Assembly (NCBI GenBank): GCA_038373885.1
Contig: JAWZYV010000771.1
Location: forward strand, 1,364,001 to 1,428,000
DNA from: Cheiracanthium punctorium
Taxonomy: Eukaryota; Arthropoda; Arachnida; Araneae; Cheiracanthiidae
Direction of reading: 5' to 3'
DNA: 64,000 bases
In this document: positions 1 through 11,280 of the stretch, piece by piece
How the letters are laid out: each line of letters opens with the position of its first letter
Numbering within the stretch: the stretch's first letter is position 1
The notes under the pieces: generated by a model
The model's input: only the letters and a program-made list of their open reading frames with translations
The model's database searches: none
Told to the model about the DNA's origin: nothing
Program-made: the position numbers and the translations under genes

Positions 1-2675
1 ATACCGGGGCCCTCCCACACTGAGGCGTGGTCAAGTCAAATGAAGCAGAATAAATGTATTTACTGTATGCGTAAGAAACAAAATAACATACATTCAAAAT
101 GGAAGAACACTATATAAATAACTTATAAACCCAATTGGTAAACATAAATTGCAAAATAAGTGTATGTACTGTAAATGAAGAAAGTACGATCCAGTTGAAA
201 TTGCAGAAAATGAAGGATCTCAACTGCATGGATATAGGTAACAAAGTGTGATGTGTTCACATCCGGGAATGTCATTGATATACAGATTAAAAAGGGTCCG
301 GACAAACTAGGTTAAAATCCCCTACATCGTAACGAATATTAAGTTCTTGTAAATGAGGGTGGGGCTATCTCCCAATAGCCACCCCCTTTCCGATACGCCT
401 CTGCTTTGAGACTTCCTCTCACCTTTCAACGCGTACTAACATTTAAGATATAAAAAGATTTTTAAAAAATGGATTTCTTAATTTTTTGAATAGTATTGAC
501 AGGAGTTAGAGACATGGTTTGAACACTAAGCATACGAAATAAAAATGTTCTTACGTGAAATCAAATAATATTGTTTGATTAAAATTGTTTTTATTATTAT
601 TTTTATTTTATTTTTTTATTTCCAATGGCAAGATAGGAAGACAAATACAGCAAAGGAATGGTAAAAAAGAAAAGAAACACACAAACAAAAAACTCAGCTG
701 TATCAAATTGTCTATCTATCCAAACGGTCCCTGGCCTCCCAGTAGCGGTCTGCTTAGTGAGGACTTAGATAAGGCTTGGCAAAAGGGGAGGTGGTCAGCA
801 TCCATGTCCTGGTCCAGGTCACAGAGACTACAGATAGGACTTGAAACAATACGATATACAATATTGTTTGATTAAAATTGTAATTAAAATAAAATTCTAT
901 CTACTATAAACTATCATTAACAGAAAAAAAGGAAGAAAATCATTTTGGATATTTTTTTTATAACTGGAAATTTATTAGCATTTTGTAATAAAAAGTCAGC
1001 TTTTTTTTTCTTACGACATTTACTATCCCTCCAACATGGCTATGTGTGTGTGTGTAAAGTTATTTCTTAATATATCTATTCTCTAAAAAAAATCTTTTAA
1101 TTAAATCTGACGCATAATTGTTTGCTTTCATGGCACAGAAAAGCAAACAAAATATGCACAATATTAAAAAGACTTGTTTATAATTTAATATCTTTTGAAC
1201 AATCAATAACGTAGAGATTAGAAAATGTAATTAGATAAGAACATAATCTTCTCTACGTGGCCTGTAATTATATATTATGTAATACACAAAATTCTCAAAT
1301 GAGCAGAATGTCGTGTTGAATATTATAAATAATGTTACGTATTTTAGGAGGGATATGTTTCACTACGTTACACTTTAGGGTAAAATTAATAATTGATGTA
1401 GGGTAAAAGTAATGACTGATTATTTTTCCATTGTTTTTTTAATGTTTTGCTGTACTCGTAGGACATGATTAGGAAGATCAAAATATTTATCATAACAAGC
1501 GTATTCAGACCTGTCTTTAGATACTGGGCGACCCTAGGCGAACTGAAGAGAGCCGGCCCTATAAATACCTGTACATACGTAGATGGATATACACGTACAT
1601 AATATGTTCTCTCATAATGAAACTAGATTCATTAAATTTAAAAAGAGAAAAATATAGGATGGATAGAACAGTTGCGCATCCAGGATTTAACTTTAGAGAG
1701 AACTACAAATAGTGTTAAACTCCGTTAAAGGGACTTGCTTGTTAGTGAAGTGTCTCTTATAACGTCAAAATATTCTGTAACTCGCCCATGGAATACTAGA
1801 TCACTATGAAGGTAATTCGGTTATAGCGTCATAGATGATTATCTGGTATTTTCATGGACGTTATAACCGAGTTCAATACATATCGTGCACTATTTGTAAT
1901 TCCTTATTAAAAAACCCACTTCTTATTTTAAAAGTTTCTTTGGAAACAATTTTAAAATGAGTTCTTCTTCTGGATAACCTCTTTATATAAAATCCACGCA
2001 ATTTATAGCACATATATCTAGAACGAAATCATTAAGCAATTCGTTCATAGGCCAAAGACAAATCTTTGATTTAGTGCTATAAAGACATCAATTGTTCAAC
2101 TATATCTACACCGTACTTTAGATACTGGTAATATGTAATAGTTTCTGGTTTTTTCTTTTCATTGTCATCGATGATTATGTTTTTAAGAGGGATTAGCAGC
2201 AATGCATTTTTCTTTTTCTTTCCTTGATCTACAATTAAAAATTATATCGTTATCGTCTTTGTACACAATAGTGGAATAGCGATTTTGTTTTCCCAATTTC
2301 GCTGTTGGGGGCACCTCAGTACGATCTCTTCTGAGTGTTCCCACTAGGCTTGTTGACTGAGACTTCAATTTTTCAGATAATTTTCAATATTTGAATTCAT
2401 TAAGTGACAATTTATATTCAAGGAAAAATTGAAGCTTCACTTTTACTTCACTTTTCACTTTTATTTCTTAACATATAGGGGAGAGGGCAGTACGTAATAG
2501 CCCCTATAGCACCTATGGGATAGCAATTATTTCCAGATTATTGTCGAGCGTTTCCTTTGAAAAATCAGTCATTCATGCCCTAGTGCGACACTGACAAATG
2601 GTGAAGTTAGGCAAAAATATGAAGATTAAAAAAAAGAAGCATCGGAGCGGTGACCCTAGGCAGTTGCTTTGGTTT
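1..2675. other. AT-rich intronic sequence, nothing recognised
   Basis: This lies downstream of the channel exon on the minus strand and so is probably part of its U12-type intron. I see no exon resembling IS1-IS6, no RNA gene and no complete transposon. A slightly GC-richer patch at 720-850 has a 96-codon ORF without recognisable similarity. Short stretches near 1520-1560 and 2650 (ACCCTAGGC, GCCGGCCCT) resemble ends of hAT-like repeats but are too short to call. Confidence 0.5.
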
Positions 2676-3234
2676 TTGTACGACTCCGGTACAAAAACAT
2701 TCCCAATTCGTAAAATGTATCCCATACACTAATGAGGTGGTGTACCAAACTTGAGATTTCATCATACAACGTCACAGTCATATCTTTAAAGAAAGACGAT
2801 CGGGGACTATACATGATTTTGAATATAAATGTTTATTGCTAGAGTGGAAAAATGATTTTCTTTTGTAATTTGTGTACGACCCCTGAAATGCGATCATTCA
2901 ACGTGATTTTTTTTCCCTTCGAGAGCTATTGAAAAGTGGTTTAAATTAACGCTATATTTATCTTCATACCTCTGACACTTTTTAAAGTATAGTTCTCCAA
3001 TTTTGTATGTCACCTCATTAGTGTATGGTGCACATTTTACTAGCTGAGAATTGTTTTTACGGGGGTTGTATACAAATTTAAAAAGCATAACTTTTTGAAA
3101 ATTAAATGGAGGGTTTTTATCTTTAAGGAGTCTTATTTCCGACCTTATTTTGAATATTGTTTCAATTTACACTGCCCATTTATTTCTAATAGAGAAAGAA
3201 TTATTGCCCGTTACACTCTTTATGGGACATCCTG
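2676..3234 (-). mobile_element. Degenerate Tc1/mariner-type foldback element (family T1), partial
   Basis: The right end read inward (TGCAGGATGTCCCATAAAGA) and about 200 bp behind it match the terminus of the better copy at 31170-31888, including the shared blocks TTCAAAATAAGG, GTATACAA and ACACTAATGAGG. The interior has an inverted echo of the same block (CACTAATGAGGTGG near 2730), as in the other copy. The left terminus is missing. No transposase is present. Confidence 0.6.
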
Positions 3235-3237
3235 CAT

Positions 3238-3650
3238 AATAAAAAATTCAGTTTTTAGAAAGAAAAGGTCGTTAAAACACACTTCAAGGCAATTTCTGCG
3301 AAAACCTTTTTTTTTTTCAGGTGTACTTTGTTGAATGTTTCTGTCAAGAAAATGCTTTATATCATGTTAATGATTAAAAAAGATAAATTAAATTGCAAAT
3401 TCGAATTTTTAGAACAACTAAGCATATTTACAGGAGCTAGTGAATGCACAGACAAATCTGTATAGTAAAAGCGTTGATCACTTTCACTACATCTTAAACC
3501 TAAAATTTTGAATGGTGAATATATTGTGTAGTATCGAAGAGTAACGAACGTAAGAATAAAATCTTCAGTTTCTCTTGCAAGCAAGGAAAAACACTGTGCT
3601 CATTGAAAGAATATCTTACAAAAACCGACATTTTTTAAACAAACAAACAA
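3238..3650. other. Start of the calcium channel intron, no other feature
   Basis: This is AT-rich sequence immediately downstream of the U12 donor on the minus strand. ORFs here are short and lack similarity to anything I recognise. The 5' splice site is annotated separately. Confidence 0.5.
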
Positions 3651-3658
3651 AAGGATAT
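3651..3658 (-). promoter_or_regulatory. U12-type (AT-AC) 5' splice site of the calcium channel intron
   Basis: Read on the minus strand, the exon ends TGGAA and the intron begins ATATCCTT, a perfect match to the minor-spliceosome donor consensus. Splicing here leaves AA for joining to a following G, restoring Lys of the family motif EWKPF, so the predicted junction falls exactly where the protein family requires it. The alternative GT donor nine bases further on would insert Tyr-Pro-Phe and break the conserved motif. Minor introns are known in voltage-gated sodium and calcium channel genes, including one at this position before IS1 in sodium channels. The 3' end of the intron is outside the window. 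Confidence 0.82.
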
Positions 3659-4142
3659 TTCCACTCCACGATGCTGATGCAAAGCTTCCTCAGCGGATTC
3701 TCCAGTGTCAGGCAGAACAAAGCTTTGGTGGGCCTCTCCAGGACTTTGGGTCTGTGAGTCCTCTTTCTGTGTTTAGTAGGAGGGGGCGCTGCTTTGTTGG
3801 GGGCGAGATTAGCAGGCCCCTGTCCCTCGGGGGCCGTGGCCGCCCCCAGCGCCTGCTGCCACGCAGAGGACAGGGGTTTGTCAATCTCCGGCTCCGCATT
3901 TGCAGGCTGGAAAGGAGGGCCCTTGGTGGGCGGGACCGGAGGCAAGGAGCGTGAGGAGCTGGATGAAGACATGGATGCTTGCGGGTTGTGGATGGTTGGC
4001 GAAGACGACCAGAGGGGGTCTTCCAAGTTGCTGCTGCTGCTGACTGGAATGCTGAGGTTGCTGAGTGCCAGCGCCCTCCTTCGGTGCAGCAGGTACAGTG
4101 AAGGAGCCGGCCTCGTGGCTTGTGGATATTCCTCTTGGTCGC
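3659..4142 (-). CDS. Ca-alpha1D: L-type voltage-gated calcium channel alpha1 subunit, N-terminal exon
   Basis: This single internal exon, read on the minus strand, encodes about 160 residues of the cytoplasmic N-terminus of a CaV1 pore-forming subunit, a plasma-membrane channel that passes depolarisation-gated calcium current. The last ~25 residues contain [14 protein letters not shown] followed by [10 protein letters not shown], the hallmark stretch just before transmembrane segment IS1 (family: RPARALFCL...[16 protein letters not shown]). The SIVEWK form points to CaV1 rather than CaV2 or CaV3. Upstream residues are Ser-, Pro- and Ala-rich low complexity (a run of six Ser, then [10 protein letters not shown]), as expected for this variable region. 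The exon starts after a TTATTTATTTCCAG acceptor with two bases of a split codon and ends in phase 2 (TGG AA|). There is no stop in frame. An internal ATG at 3972 could be the start if the upstream exon is non-coding. The exon is much more GC-rich than its surroundings. The other exons, including IS1, lie outside the window. Identification is firm; the exact subtype is inference. Confidence 0.92.
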
Positions 4143-4162
4143 CTGGAAATAAATAAATAAAG
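4143..4162 (-). promoter_or_regulatory. 3' splice site (acceptor) of the preceding intron
   Basis: On the minus strand a T-rich tract TTTATTTATTTATTTCCAG precedes the exon at 4142. The reading frame of the calcium channel runs unbroken from this AG. The tract and AG look like an ordinary U2-type acceptor, so the upstream exon lies at higher coordinates, perhaps beyond the window. Confidence 0.75.
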
Positions 4163-4291
4163 CATCGTATTAGACTGAGAAGTGAAAACCTGTTCTTTTA
4201 CAACTTAAAAATGCAACCATAATCAGCTCAGCTACCAAACACTGGCCTCCTAAACCAGAACAACGTAACTCAGTTTTTTCCATCTATGGGA

Positions 4292-4805
4292 ATACTCTCC
4301 TATAGTAATAGAGCAAGAGCCCGCGGCCACCAGACCTTCGTTATAGTATAAAAGCTGAAACTTTCTCTGCGCATACTCCCCAACAGAGGTAGGAACAATG
4401 CGCGCTGCAGCATCGTAAGAAAGTTCAGAAGTAGCAGCATAAAATGTGCTTGGCACTTTTTAAAAGCTTGACGTACTTCGTCGCGGGAGTTTACGAACAC
4501 AACAGTTTTCCATGACTTTGAGGCTGTCTGGCGGGGGTTTGCCACGATGGAAAAGTGTCTGGCAAGGGATAAAGCGATTTCTAGTATTGCGAAGAAGAAC
4601 ATATAAAAAAAATTAAGCTTTATGAAATGACGAAAATATTCTGCAATTTTATACACCTTTGCCACCTGTTACCTGCCAAAGCCACGGCCATCCAAACTTT
4701 ATAGTGGCCGATTGTTCCTACCTCTGTTGGGGGGTATGCGCAGAGAAAGTTTCAGTTTTTATACAATGACGAAGGTCTGGCGGTCGCTGGCTCTTAGACT
4801 ATAAT
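4292..4805. repeat. Inverted-repeat (MITE-like) element in the intron upstream of the channel exon
   Basis: About 85 bp at 4315-4399 reappear inverted at 4708-4792. The shared core is CAGACCTTCGT...TATA.AA.CTGAAACTTTCTCTGCGCATAC..CCCAACAGAGGTAGGAACAAT, with few differences. The arms extend weakly to TATAGT at both outer ends. The ~300-bp centre carries no transposase. A small TIR element or a local inverted duplication would both fit. Confidence 0.6.
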
Positions 4806-5045
4806 GTTTGTGTGCTATTAACAGTGTTTAAAATTGCAGTTTTTCTTGACGTAGACCTTGAATAATACGAAATTTCCAACGTCAACGTTAAAATCATTCA
4901 CTGACATTAATCCTATTCAGAAAAAAGTAAGGAAAAGTAAAATAAAATAAATAAAAATAAATCATACGTCAAAAACTGTTGAATCGGGAGCAACACTCGG
5001 GCGGAAAAAGGAATAAACTGTAAGAACTATATGTGATAGACCCAG

Positions 5046-5393
5046 TATGCTCAGTGGAGAGCTTTATTTTGTAAACCTTAATAACATATATCAGTTTTGT
5101 TTCATTTGGAATAGCTGAATAACTCTAAAATACGCTTTAAAGAATGACTATCTGTAGAGCGTAATGCACAGGAATTCTTTTGGGTATTCCTGTAAAAAAC
5201 CTTTAAATGTTACATACAATATTTTCGATGGAGAGCTGTATTTTCTAATCCTTAATAGCGTACATCAGTTTGTTTTGTTTGAAATGGGCGAATATATCAA
5301 AAATGCTCTTTAAAGGATGACTGCCCACAGAGCGTAATATATTCAAATTCTTTTGGGTACCCCTGTAAAAAAAAACTATAAATGCTACAAATA
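5046..5393. repeat. Two-copy tandem repeat, 174-bp unit
   Basis: Unit 1 starts near 5046 and unit 2 near 5220. Shared landmarks spaced 174 bp apart include GGAGAGCT.TATTTT (5056 and 5230), CTTTAAAG.ATGACT and TTCTTTTGGGTA.CCCTGTAAAAA. The copies are diverged and no coding potential is visible. Confidence 0.7.
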
Positions 5394-5507
5394 CCATTTT
5401 TATTAAAGACAGAGTCTATACGTATAACGTATATAAATTTCGTAGTAATCGATGAATATTTAAATAAATCATAAATACTTTTATTTATATTTTATTAATA
5501 TAATATT

Positions 5508-7126
5508 AATAGCTGAAGTACCCGTCGTTGACGGGTTAGTACTGAATACAAATTTCCAAAAAGCAAGAATTTTCGCCAGCATTGTAGGAGTACACAGAAT
5601 AGATCTAGTACGTTGCCAAAGTAAAGAAAGCGAAGTTATAATTTTTATTTATTGTTAAAAGATTACAGGTTAGAGAGTAACTAAGTAATATCATTTCATT
5701 CGTGATGCCCGAACGAATATCTACGCATATTGAAATAATTTTCGCAAAATCTCAAAAGCTAATCAATATTTTTGAAAAATTGGAAGGCTAGAATTGTTGA
5801 GTGACAACCTTGTTGTAACAACCTTAAGTTGAGTGTCACCAAATTTCGTTTCATTCCCTGCAGTCTTTATTTCGTAATGCTGGAACAAAATTTCAGCATT
5901 TTAAAACGATTTTCACAAAATCTCAAAATGTAATCAAAATATTTTTAAAATTCTCTCTCTCAACGCCTATAAATTAAGATTAACAACTACCTTTCATATC
6001 ACCAAATTTCGTATCATTCGTATTAGTGTTATTACGTGATGCTTGAAGAAATATAAACGTATTTTGAGAGAATTTTCACAAAATCTCAAAATCTAATAAA
6101 AATGTTTAAAAACTTGGACACCTATAGTTTATGTTGAGCAACTATCTATCATGTGACCAAATTTCATATCATTCGCTTTAATCGTTAATACGTAATGCGT
6201 GAACAAAGATTCACTCAGTTTTAAGCGATTTTCGCTAAATCTCGAAATCTGATCGATTTCTTAAAAATTAGATGCTTATATTTTAAGCTGAGTGACCACC
6301 TATCATTTCACCAAATATAATTTTTTCACCTTTGCAGTCATTATGTGACGTGCGAACACAAATTTACGCAGTTTGAAACGATATTCGCAAAATCTCAAAA
6401 TCTAATCAAGATTTTTTAAAAATTCGACTGCAATGTTTCAAGTTGAATTACCACCTATCATGATCCCAAATTTCATTTCAATCGCCTCAGTCGTTTTTAC
6501 TTGATGGTCGAACACAAATTTACGCAGTTTGAAACGATTTTCGCAAATCGCAAAATCTAATCAAGATTTAAAAAAAAATTTGACGCCTGTGTTTTAAGTT
6601 GAGTGACCACCAATCATGACACCAAATTTAATTTCAATAGCTTCAGTCGTTTCTACGTGATGCTCGAACGCGAATTTACGCAGTTTAAAACGATTTTCGC
6701 AAAATCTCAAAATCTAATCAAGATTTTTTAAAAACCGTCGCCTATGTTTTAAGTTATGTGACCACCAATCATGATACTAAATTTCATTTCAATTGCTTCA
6801 GTCGTTTATACGTGATGCACGAACACAAATTAACGCAGTTTGAAAGGTTTTTCGCAAAATATCAAAACCCAATCAAGCTTTTTTAAAAATTCGAAGCCTA
6901 TGTTTTAAGTTGAGTGACCACCTATCATGACACCCAATTTCATATCATTCGCATCAGTCGTTTTTACGTGATGCTTGAATAAAAAAAGCGTCACTGAACG
7001 GCAGACAGACAAACGTTTTTTTGAGGGTCGCACCGGATTCCCAGGTGTTTGAAACGAATAGAAATCACAAAATTTTTGAATTCCAAGAAATTTACAGACA
7101 AAAGTCTAATTTTATTTATATAGATG
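5508..7126 (+). mobile_element. TAGCTG-type interspersed element with internal 155-bp minisatellite
   Basis: It begins TAGCTGAAGTACCCG followed by a short hairpin (CCCGTCGTTGACGGG) and ends in a TTTATTTATATAGATG tail preceded by CAGACAGACAAACG. Most of the body is a tandem array. The marker CGTGATGC (or a variant) occurs near 5701, 5872, 6034, 6191, 6345, 6501, 6655, 6811 and 6966, a spacing settling at 154-157 bp. Short hairpin ends plus a central ~150-bp minisatellite recall DINE-1/HINE Helentron derivatives, but I see no Rep/helicase and cannot confirm the class. Confidence 0.55.
5690..6985 (+). repeat. 155-bp minisatellite array, eight-plus units
   Basis: Each unit contains, in order, CGTGATGC.YGAACRCAAA, TTACGCAGTTTGAAACGATT, TTCGCAAAATCTCAAAATCT, AATCAAGATTTTTTAAAAA, TTTTAAGTTGAGTGACCACC and TATCATGACACCAAATTTCA. 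The later units, from about 6345, are the most alike. The spread of similarity suggests array growth from the right-hand part. Confidence 0.8.
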
Positions 7127-8530
7127 AATTTACAAAAAAAAAAAAAAAATAATTTTGTATCGACTAAACTTAAGGCCCCCATCTAGATTCGCCAATAAAT
7201 TTAAAAATAAAATACTGAAATTAATGAAATGCAAGAGAGCAAATTTTCAGTGCATCGTGTATTTTCAGTGCATTTCCGAAAACTTTCTTCAATCAGTTAT
7301 AAGATGGTCGAATTTCGAAATTTGCGTCAAATTTTGACATTCTCGTACAGATTTTGCATCAATCAATTTTAACGAAGAGCGAACTGAACTTTTATCTTTT
7401 AATCATTAATGTTAAAAATGGGTTGAACGCTGAACATTTCCCCCTAGTACTGCTTCCCATTGATAGGAATCTCTGCAGTTGTTTTGCAACTATAGGAGCT
7501 GCACAATGTCTGACGTAAATGTTAAATTTCGCACAAATTTTACTAAAAAAATGACGTATTATCTATAATTTCACGAGTACTTTGTTTTCGTAATTTTGTG
7601 ATGCAATTTGCCTAAGTATTTATGCTAACTTCACCAGTCTATTATTATTGCTATTTGGGAAAAAAATTAAAAATCCTATCATGGGTAGATTCCATAAGAG
7701 CGGCCTTCCTGCTGCATACGTTGAACGGTTATCGGTTATCAGAGTCTTAAACCTTAAGCCCTGTACAATAAAGCAATTTGGACATCAGAAAAAAAAAGGA
7801 GAAAAGACCCTAGCATCTGTTACAAGCAGACCAACACGTTCTACGCCTTCATCATTTCGCTTAATTGTATAGCAACAGTGTCTCCATCAATAAAATAAAG
7901 AAACATCTATTAAAAAGATGTCCACAAACATTTCACAGAGCGCGGCTCGTTTTCATAGCAACCGTTGCCATAACAGCAAATAAGCTAGGAAATGAGAATG
8001 GATATTCGTTGTCTGTCGTCAAAAACCTCTTTTTTTATTCTTTTTTTTTCCGAAGAAATGTCACAGGGTTCAGCCTCGTACGTCATAAGTACGTCAAAAG
8101 TATTCTGTACGAGCTGCTAAATATAATACGTTAGATGTTAATTTTCATGCCAAATTTTTTGTCATTGTGAAGTGGTATAGTTATGAGTCCTGGTTTAGAG
8201 CATTGAAGTAGGCTTTTAATTTAGCAAAGATTGATATTACGTTAGATAAATGCAATGCGTACATAGCTTTACACAGTCAGCTTTGGTATTCGAATGATTT
8301 GGACAAAATTTTCACAACTGTCAAGGGAAAGCCAGACTTTCGTATTTGCGTATAAATGTTCTGTATTGTTGGCAGTAATGCATTATGTTTTACGGAATGT
8401 ACTACATATTAAAACAGACCACACTTTCTAAAATTTCAGAAGTAGCCCTATCTTTTTATTTCATATTTAAATTTCGCTGAAAAAAGTTAAAACTTTTAGT
8501 GATTTTTTATGATTAATCAAGAAATTGGAA
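7127..8530. other. AT-rich non-coding sequence
   Basis: Short ORFs at 7648-7872 and 7865-8134 show no recognisable domain. I see no RNA gene or complete transposon. Confidence 0.5.
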
Positions 8531-8558
8531 AACACACACACACACACACACACAAAAG

Positions 8559-8589
<31 letters not shown>
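8531..8589. repeat. (CA)n microsatellite followed by poly-A
   Basis: About eleven CA dinucleotides run directly into a long A tract that ends near 8588. This may be a degenerate retroelement tail, but no body is recognisable upstream. Confidence 0.85.
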
Positions 8590-8815
8590 AGAAGGCTTTT
8601 TCTAATGCTGAATAAAGAAAATTCAAAGATTCAACTTTTTAATTGAGAAATGGGTTTCCCTGATATTTTTTGCAAAAGACAATCTATATAAATAAAGTAA
8701 ACTGTAAAATGTCAGTTAGTTATACTCGGGGCAAACCTAACCTGATAGTGGAGGAGAAGGCTTGAGATGCCATTTTACTACTCTCCGCATGTATCACTTC
8801 GACACTCGTTTCTCC

Positions 8816-8983
8816 TGACGACAGCTGGCTGTCACAGCCAGCTGTCGTCAAAAAAGGGTCTCTAGATCTGTGGCACGCGATGAACGTTTCGACCGTCCGC
8901 CATCTTGCTGGTAGTTAAGTCGAGCGATGGCAACGGCTGCCCTTTTTTCAGCATTGGGAAAGGGTTGCACCTCAAAGGGTTAA
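8816..8983 (-). mobile_element. piggyBac-like TTAA MITE, half copy (A)
   Basis: Only the hairpin loop and one arm remain. A 35-nt hairpin at 8816-8850 (TGACGACAGCTGGCTG / CAGCCAGCTGTCGTCA) is followed by the conserved arm (GGGTCTCTAGATCTGTGG, GCCATCTTGCTGGTAGTTAA, GATGGCAACGGCTGCCC) and the terminus CTCAAAGGGTTAA. The other arm and the opposite end are absent. Confidence 0.8.
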
Positions 8984-9959
8984 GAAAACGTTTTCATTTT
9001 AACTACACGAGTAATAAGAAACAATTCCAAATACTTTATTTTTTCCTCAGAATTATTTTTTCACTTCAGAATATGACTACACTTACCAAATATTCAATAA
9101 TTTTATTAACAATCTAAATAATAAAAATCATTTTAACAAATGCATTAGCTGATGAAAATACAAGTTTACTGGATTTCATAACGCGCCTGAAAGCAAAAAG
9201 AATTCAAGTGGGATAATCTGTTAAACCGCTTAAAATACAGTGCAAGTAAATAATTTTTTTTTCAGTACACTTTTAACGGAAGCGCCCCGTTTGCAAACCA
9301 CTTTAAACTCTACGAAATGAGTGTCCTACGGTGAGCTCTTTTTAGAATGTACTTAGTCATCTTAGTTCTTAAAATAAAGCTTTCGAGATGGGATTTAAAG
9401 CTTTGCAAATTTGGACAGAGAGGAGTAATGAAAAGTGTTTTAGGGCCTGAGTAATTCTTTCAAAGATGTCTTTAATTTTGTCTCATTTTTATAACCTTAA
9501 TTTTGTTTCTTTTTCTTTGAGAACGAAACAGAAAATAATTTTTAACTATTTCTACAGGAATTAAAGGGCCACTAAAGTGAATAAGTACAGTAAAATTAAA
9601 CATATATACCATGAACATAAATCAATAAAGGTACTATTTTATTAATAGTTTATAAATACATCCATTACTGTAAATATTCACTTACAATCTCTTTAATATT
9701 AAATTGGCAATTTTTAAATCTATTGTTCTATTTTAAGACTGGATATTGCACTTATTCCTTGTTTGAGTAACTATAAAGTTTAAAAACTGTTTCCCAATGA
9801 GCATACTGAAAAATAATTATCACATTTCTGACGTTCTTCCTGATATTAAGGAAGTTAATTTTGAGTCTCTTTTCTAAAATGTTTTAACAGCGAACATTTC
9901 TTTTATTTAACCACTTTTAACCTTTTATGGAATTAGTGACCCCTCGTTTTCATTAAATG
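8984..9959. other. AT-rich non-coding sequence
   Basis: There is nothing recognisable on either strand here. Confidence 0.5.
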
Positions 9960-10310
9960 TAAAATCAGTACCATTTAGTGAAATTGCTCTAAACTTTGAA
10001 CTTGCTAAATAATTAGTGATTTTTGAAGTTTTACGTTGTTATTGACGTTTTTAGTCTTTGACGCTTTTTCTACGTGCATCACGTAAAAATGATGAGAGCA
10101 AATGAAATTAAATTTGATGACATTATAGGGGGGTCACTCAACTTAAAATATAAGCGTCGAATTTTTAAAACTTTTGATACGATTTTGAGAATTTTCGAAA
10201 ATCGTTTCAAAAATTTTAAATACTTGTTCACGCACCATGTAATAACGGTTAAAGCGAATGAACTGAAATTCGGCGACTTAATGGATAAACATGCAATATA
10301 AGCATTCGAT
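9960..10310 (-). repeat. 155-bp minisatellite, two or so inverted, degenerate units
   Basis: Read on the minus strand this matches the array at 5.7-7.0 kb. The GCATCACG (10076) and GCACCATG (10232) landmarks are 156 bp apart, and between them lie GGTCACTCAACTTAAAATAT, AATTTTTAAAA and ATCGTTTCAAA, the complements of the conserved blocks. Confidence 0.7.
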
Positions 10311-10419
10311 CATAAAGTAATTAAAAAACTTTGTAAAAAACACACATAAGAAGTAAAAGGAAAGAGGATACGCACGTTTCGTTCAAAAATTGTTTTGAAC
10401 TTCTTCAGTCCAAGCCCTT

Positions 10420-10451
10420 CGTCGTAAAGAACACCTGTGTTCTTTACGACG
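10420..10451. repeat. Perfect 15-bp inverted repeat with 2-nt loop
   Basis: CGTCGTAAAGAACAC is followed by CT and then GTGTTCTTTACGACG. It is isolated, with no obvious element around it. Confidence 0.85.
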
Positions 10452-11280
10452 ACTTTTCTTAAGTGAATACTTGAATTGTTAAATACGTATTATCATTGAT
10501 AACATTCTTAATACATTTCAAGCATGACTCATCATTTTAAAACTAACTAGGAAAGAAAAAAAACCTTTCAAAATTTTTTCCATAGAGTATTTTAATTCTG
10601 CAGACATTTTTAAGATTTTTTAAAACTACATCGCAATTTTATCGTAATTTTAAAAGTAATTTAATTTACTTTTAGCTTACTGATTATTACAGCTACATTT
10701 GTACAATGTGAACCAACAAATAAACGTACACTTCATTATTATCAGATTTAGCATGACGTTTTATCTTGAAACTTGCCTCTAGCAGCCTTTTTGCAATTAA
10801 TTTCGTGCAATAATAATAAAAAAAAAAAACAGTACTTTTCAGAAAAGCAAATTGCTTTTCCGTTCTACTTAGTGTAAGCGGAAATATATTATGTATTCCA
10901 TTACTTTTAAATTTTCTTAGTCCACGCATAGAGAAAATAACACCGGGACATAAAAAGCTTTTCGATGTCTTCTCTCTAAGTTATAAAAGTTAACTCCCAG
11001 TGCACAGCGAGTTCCATTAATTTCTGTCCTTTTAAGGAGTTGAATATTTTCCTTTGTACAGTATTGTTATGAAAAATCCCGGGTTTGTTTCGCATTAAAA
11101 AAACAGCTGAAGAAGTTCTTGTTGGGAACTTTTCTTAAATTGGTGCATAACAATAAGATTCTATTCGGTTGAAAATTTTTAAAATTTAAAACTTGTTTTC
11201 TAGTGATGTGATAAAAGTGATTTTTTTAAAAAGCATATTGGAGTTCTCAGACGTGACGATCACTTTTGAACGTCAGTCCA
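10452..11280. other. AT-rich non-coding sequence
   Basis: There is a 78-codon ORF on the minus strand (10693-10929) with no recognisable similarity. Nothing else is visible up to the TTAA of the next element. Confidence 0.5.

Noticed and set aside
585..875. 96-codon plus-strand ORF
   Set aside because: It starts in poly-T-rich sequence (FLLLFLFYFF) and its GC-richer half has no recognisable domain.
3754..4156. Overlapping plus- and minus-strand ORFs of 63-120 codons over the channel exon
   Set aside because: They are other-frame readings of the GC-rich calcium channel exon; only the minus frame ending in the IS1-proximal motif is conserved in the channel family.
3881..4165. Minus-strand ORF with Met start and a QQQQQ run
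   Set aside because: It reads through the splice acceptor in a frame different from the channel frame, and the glutamine run is the other-frame reading of the AGC (Ser) repeats.
5690..6985. CRISPR-like array (regular spacing of a conserved block)
   Set aside because: The whole ~155-bp unit is conserved, with no unique spacers, and the genome is eukaryotic; it is a minisatellite.
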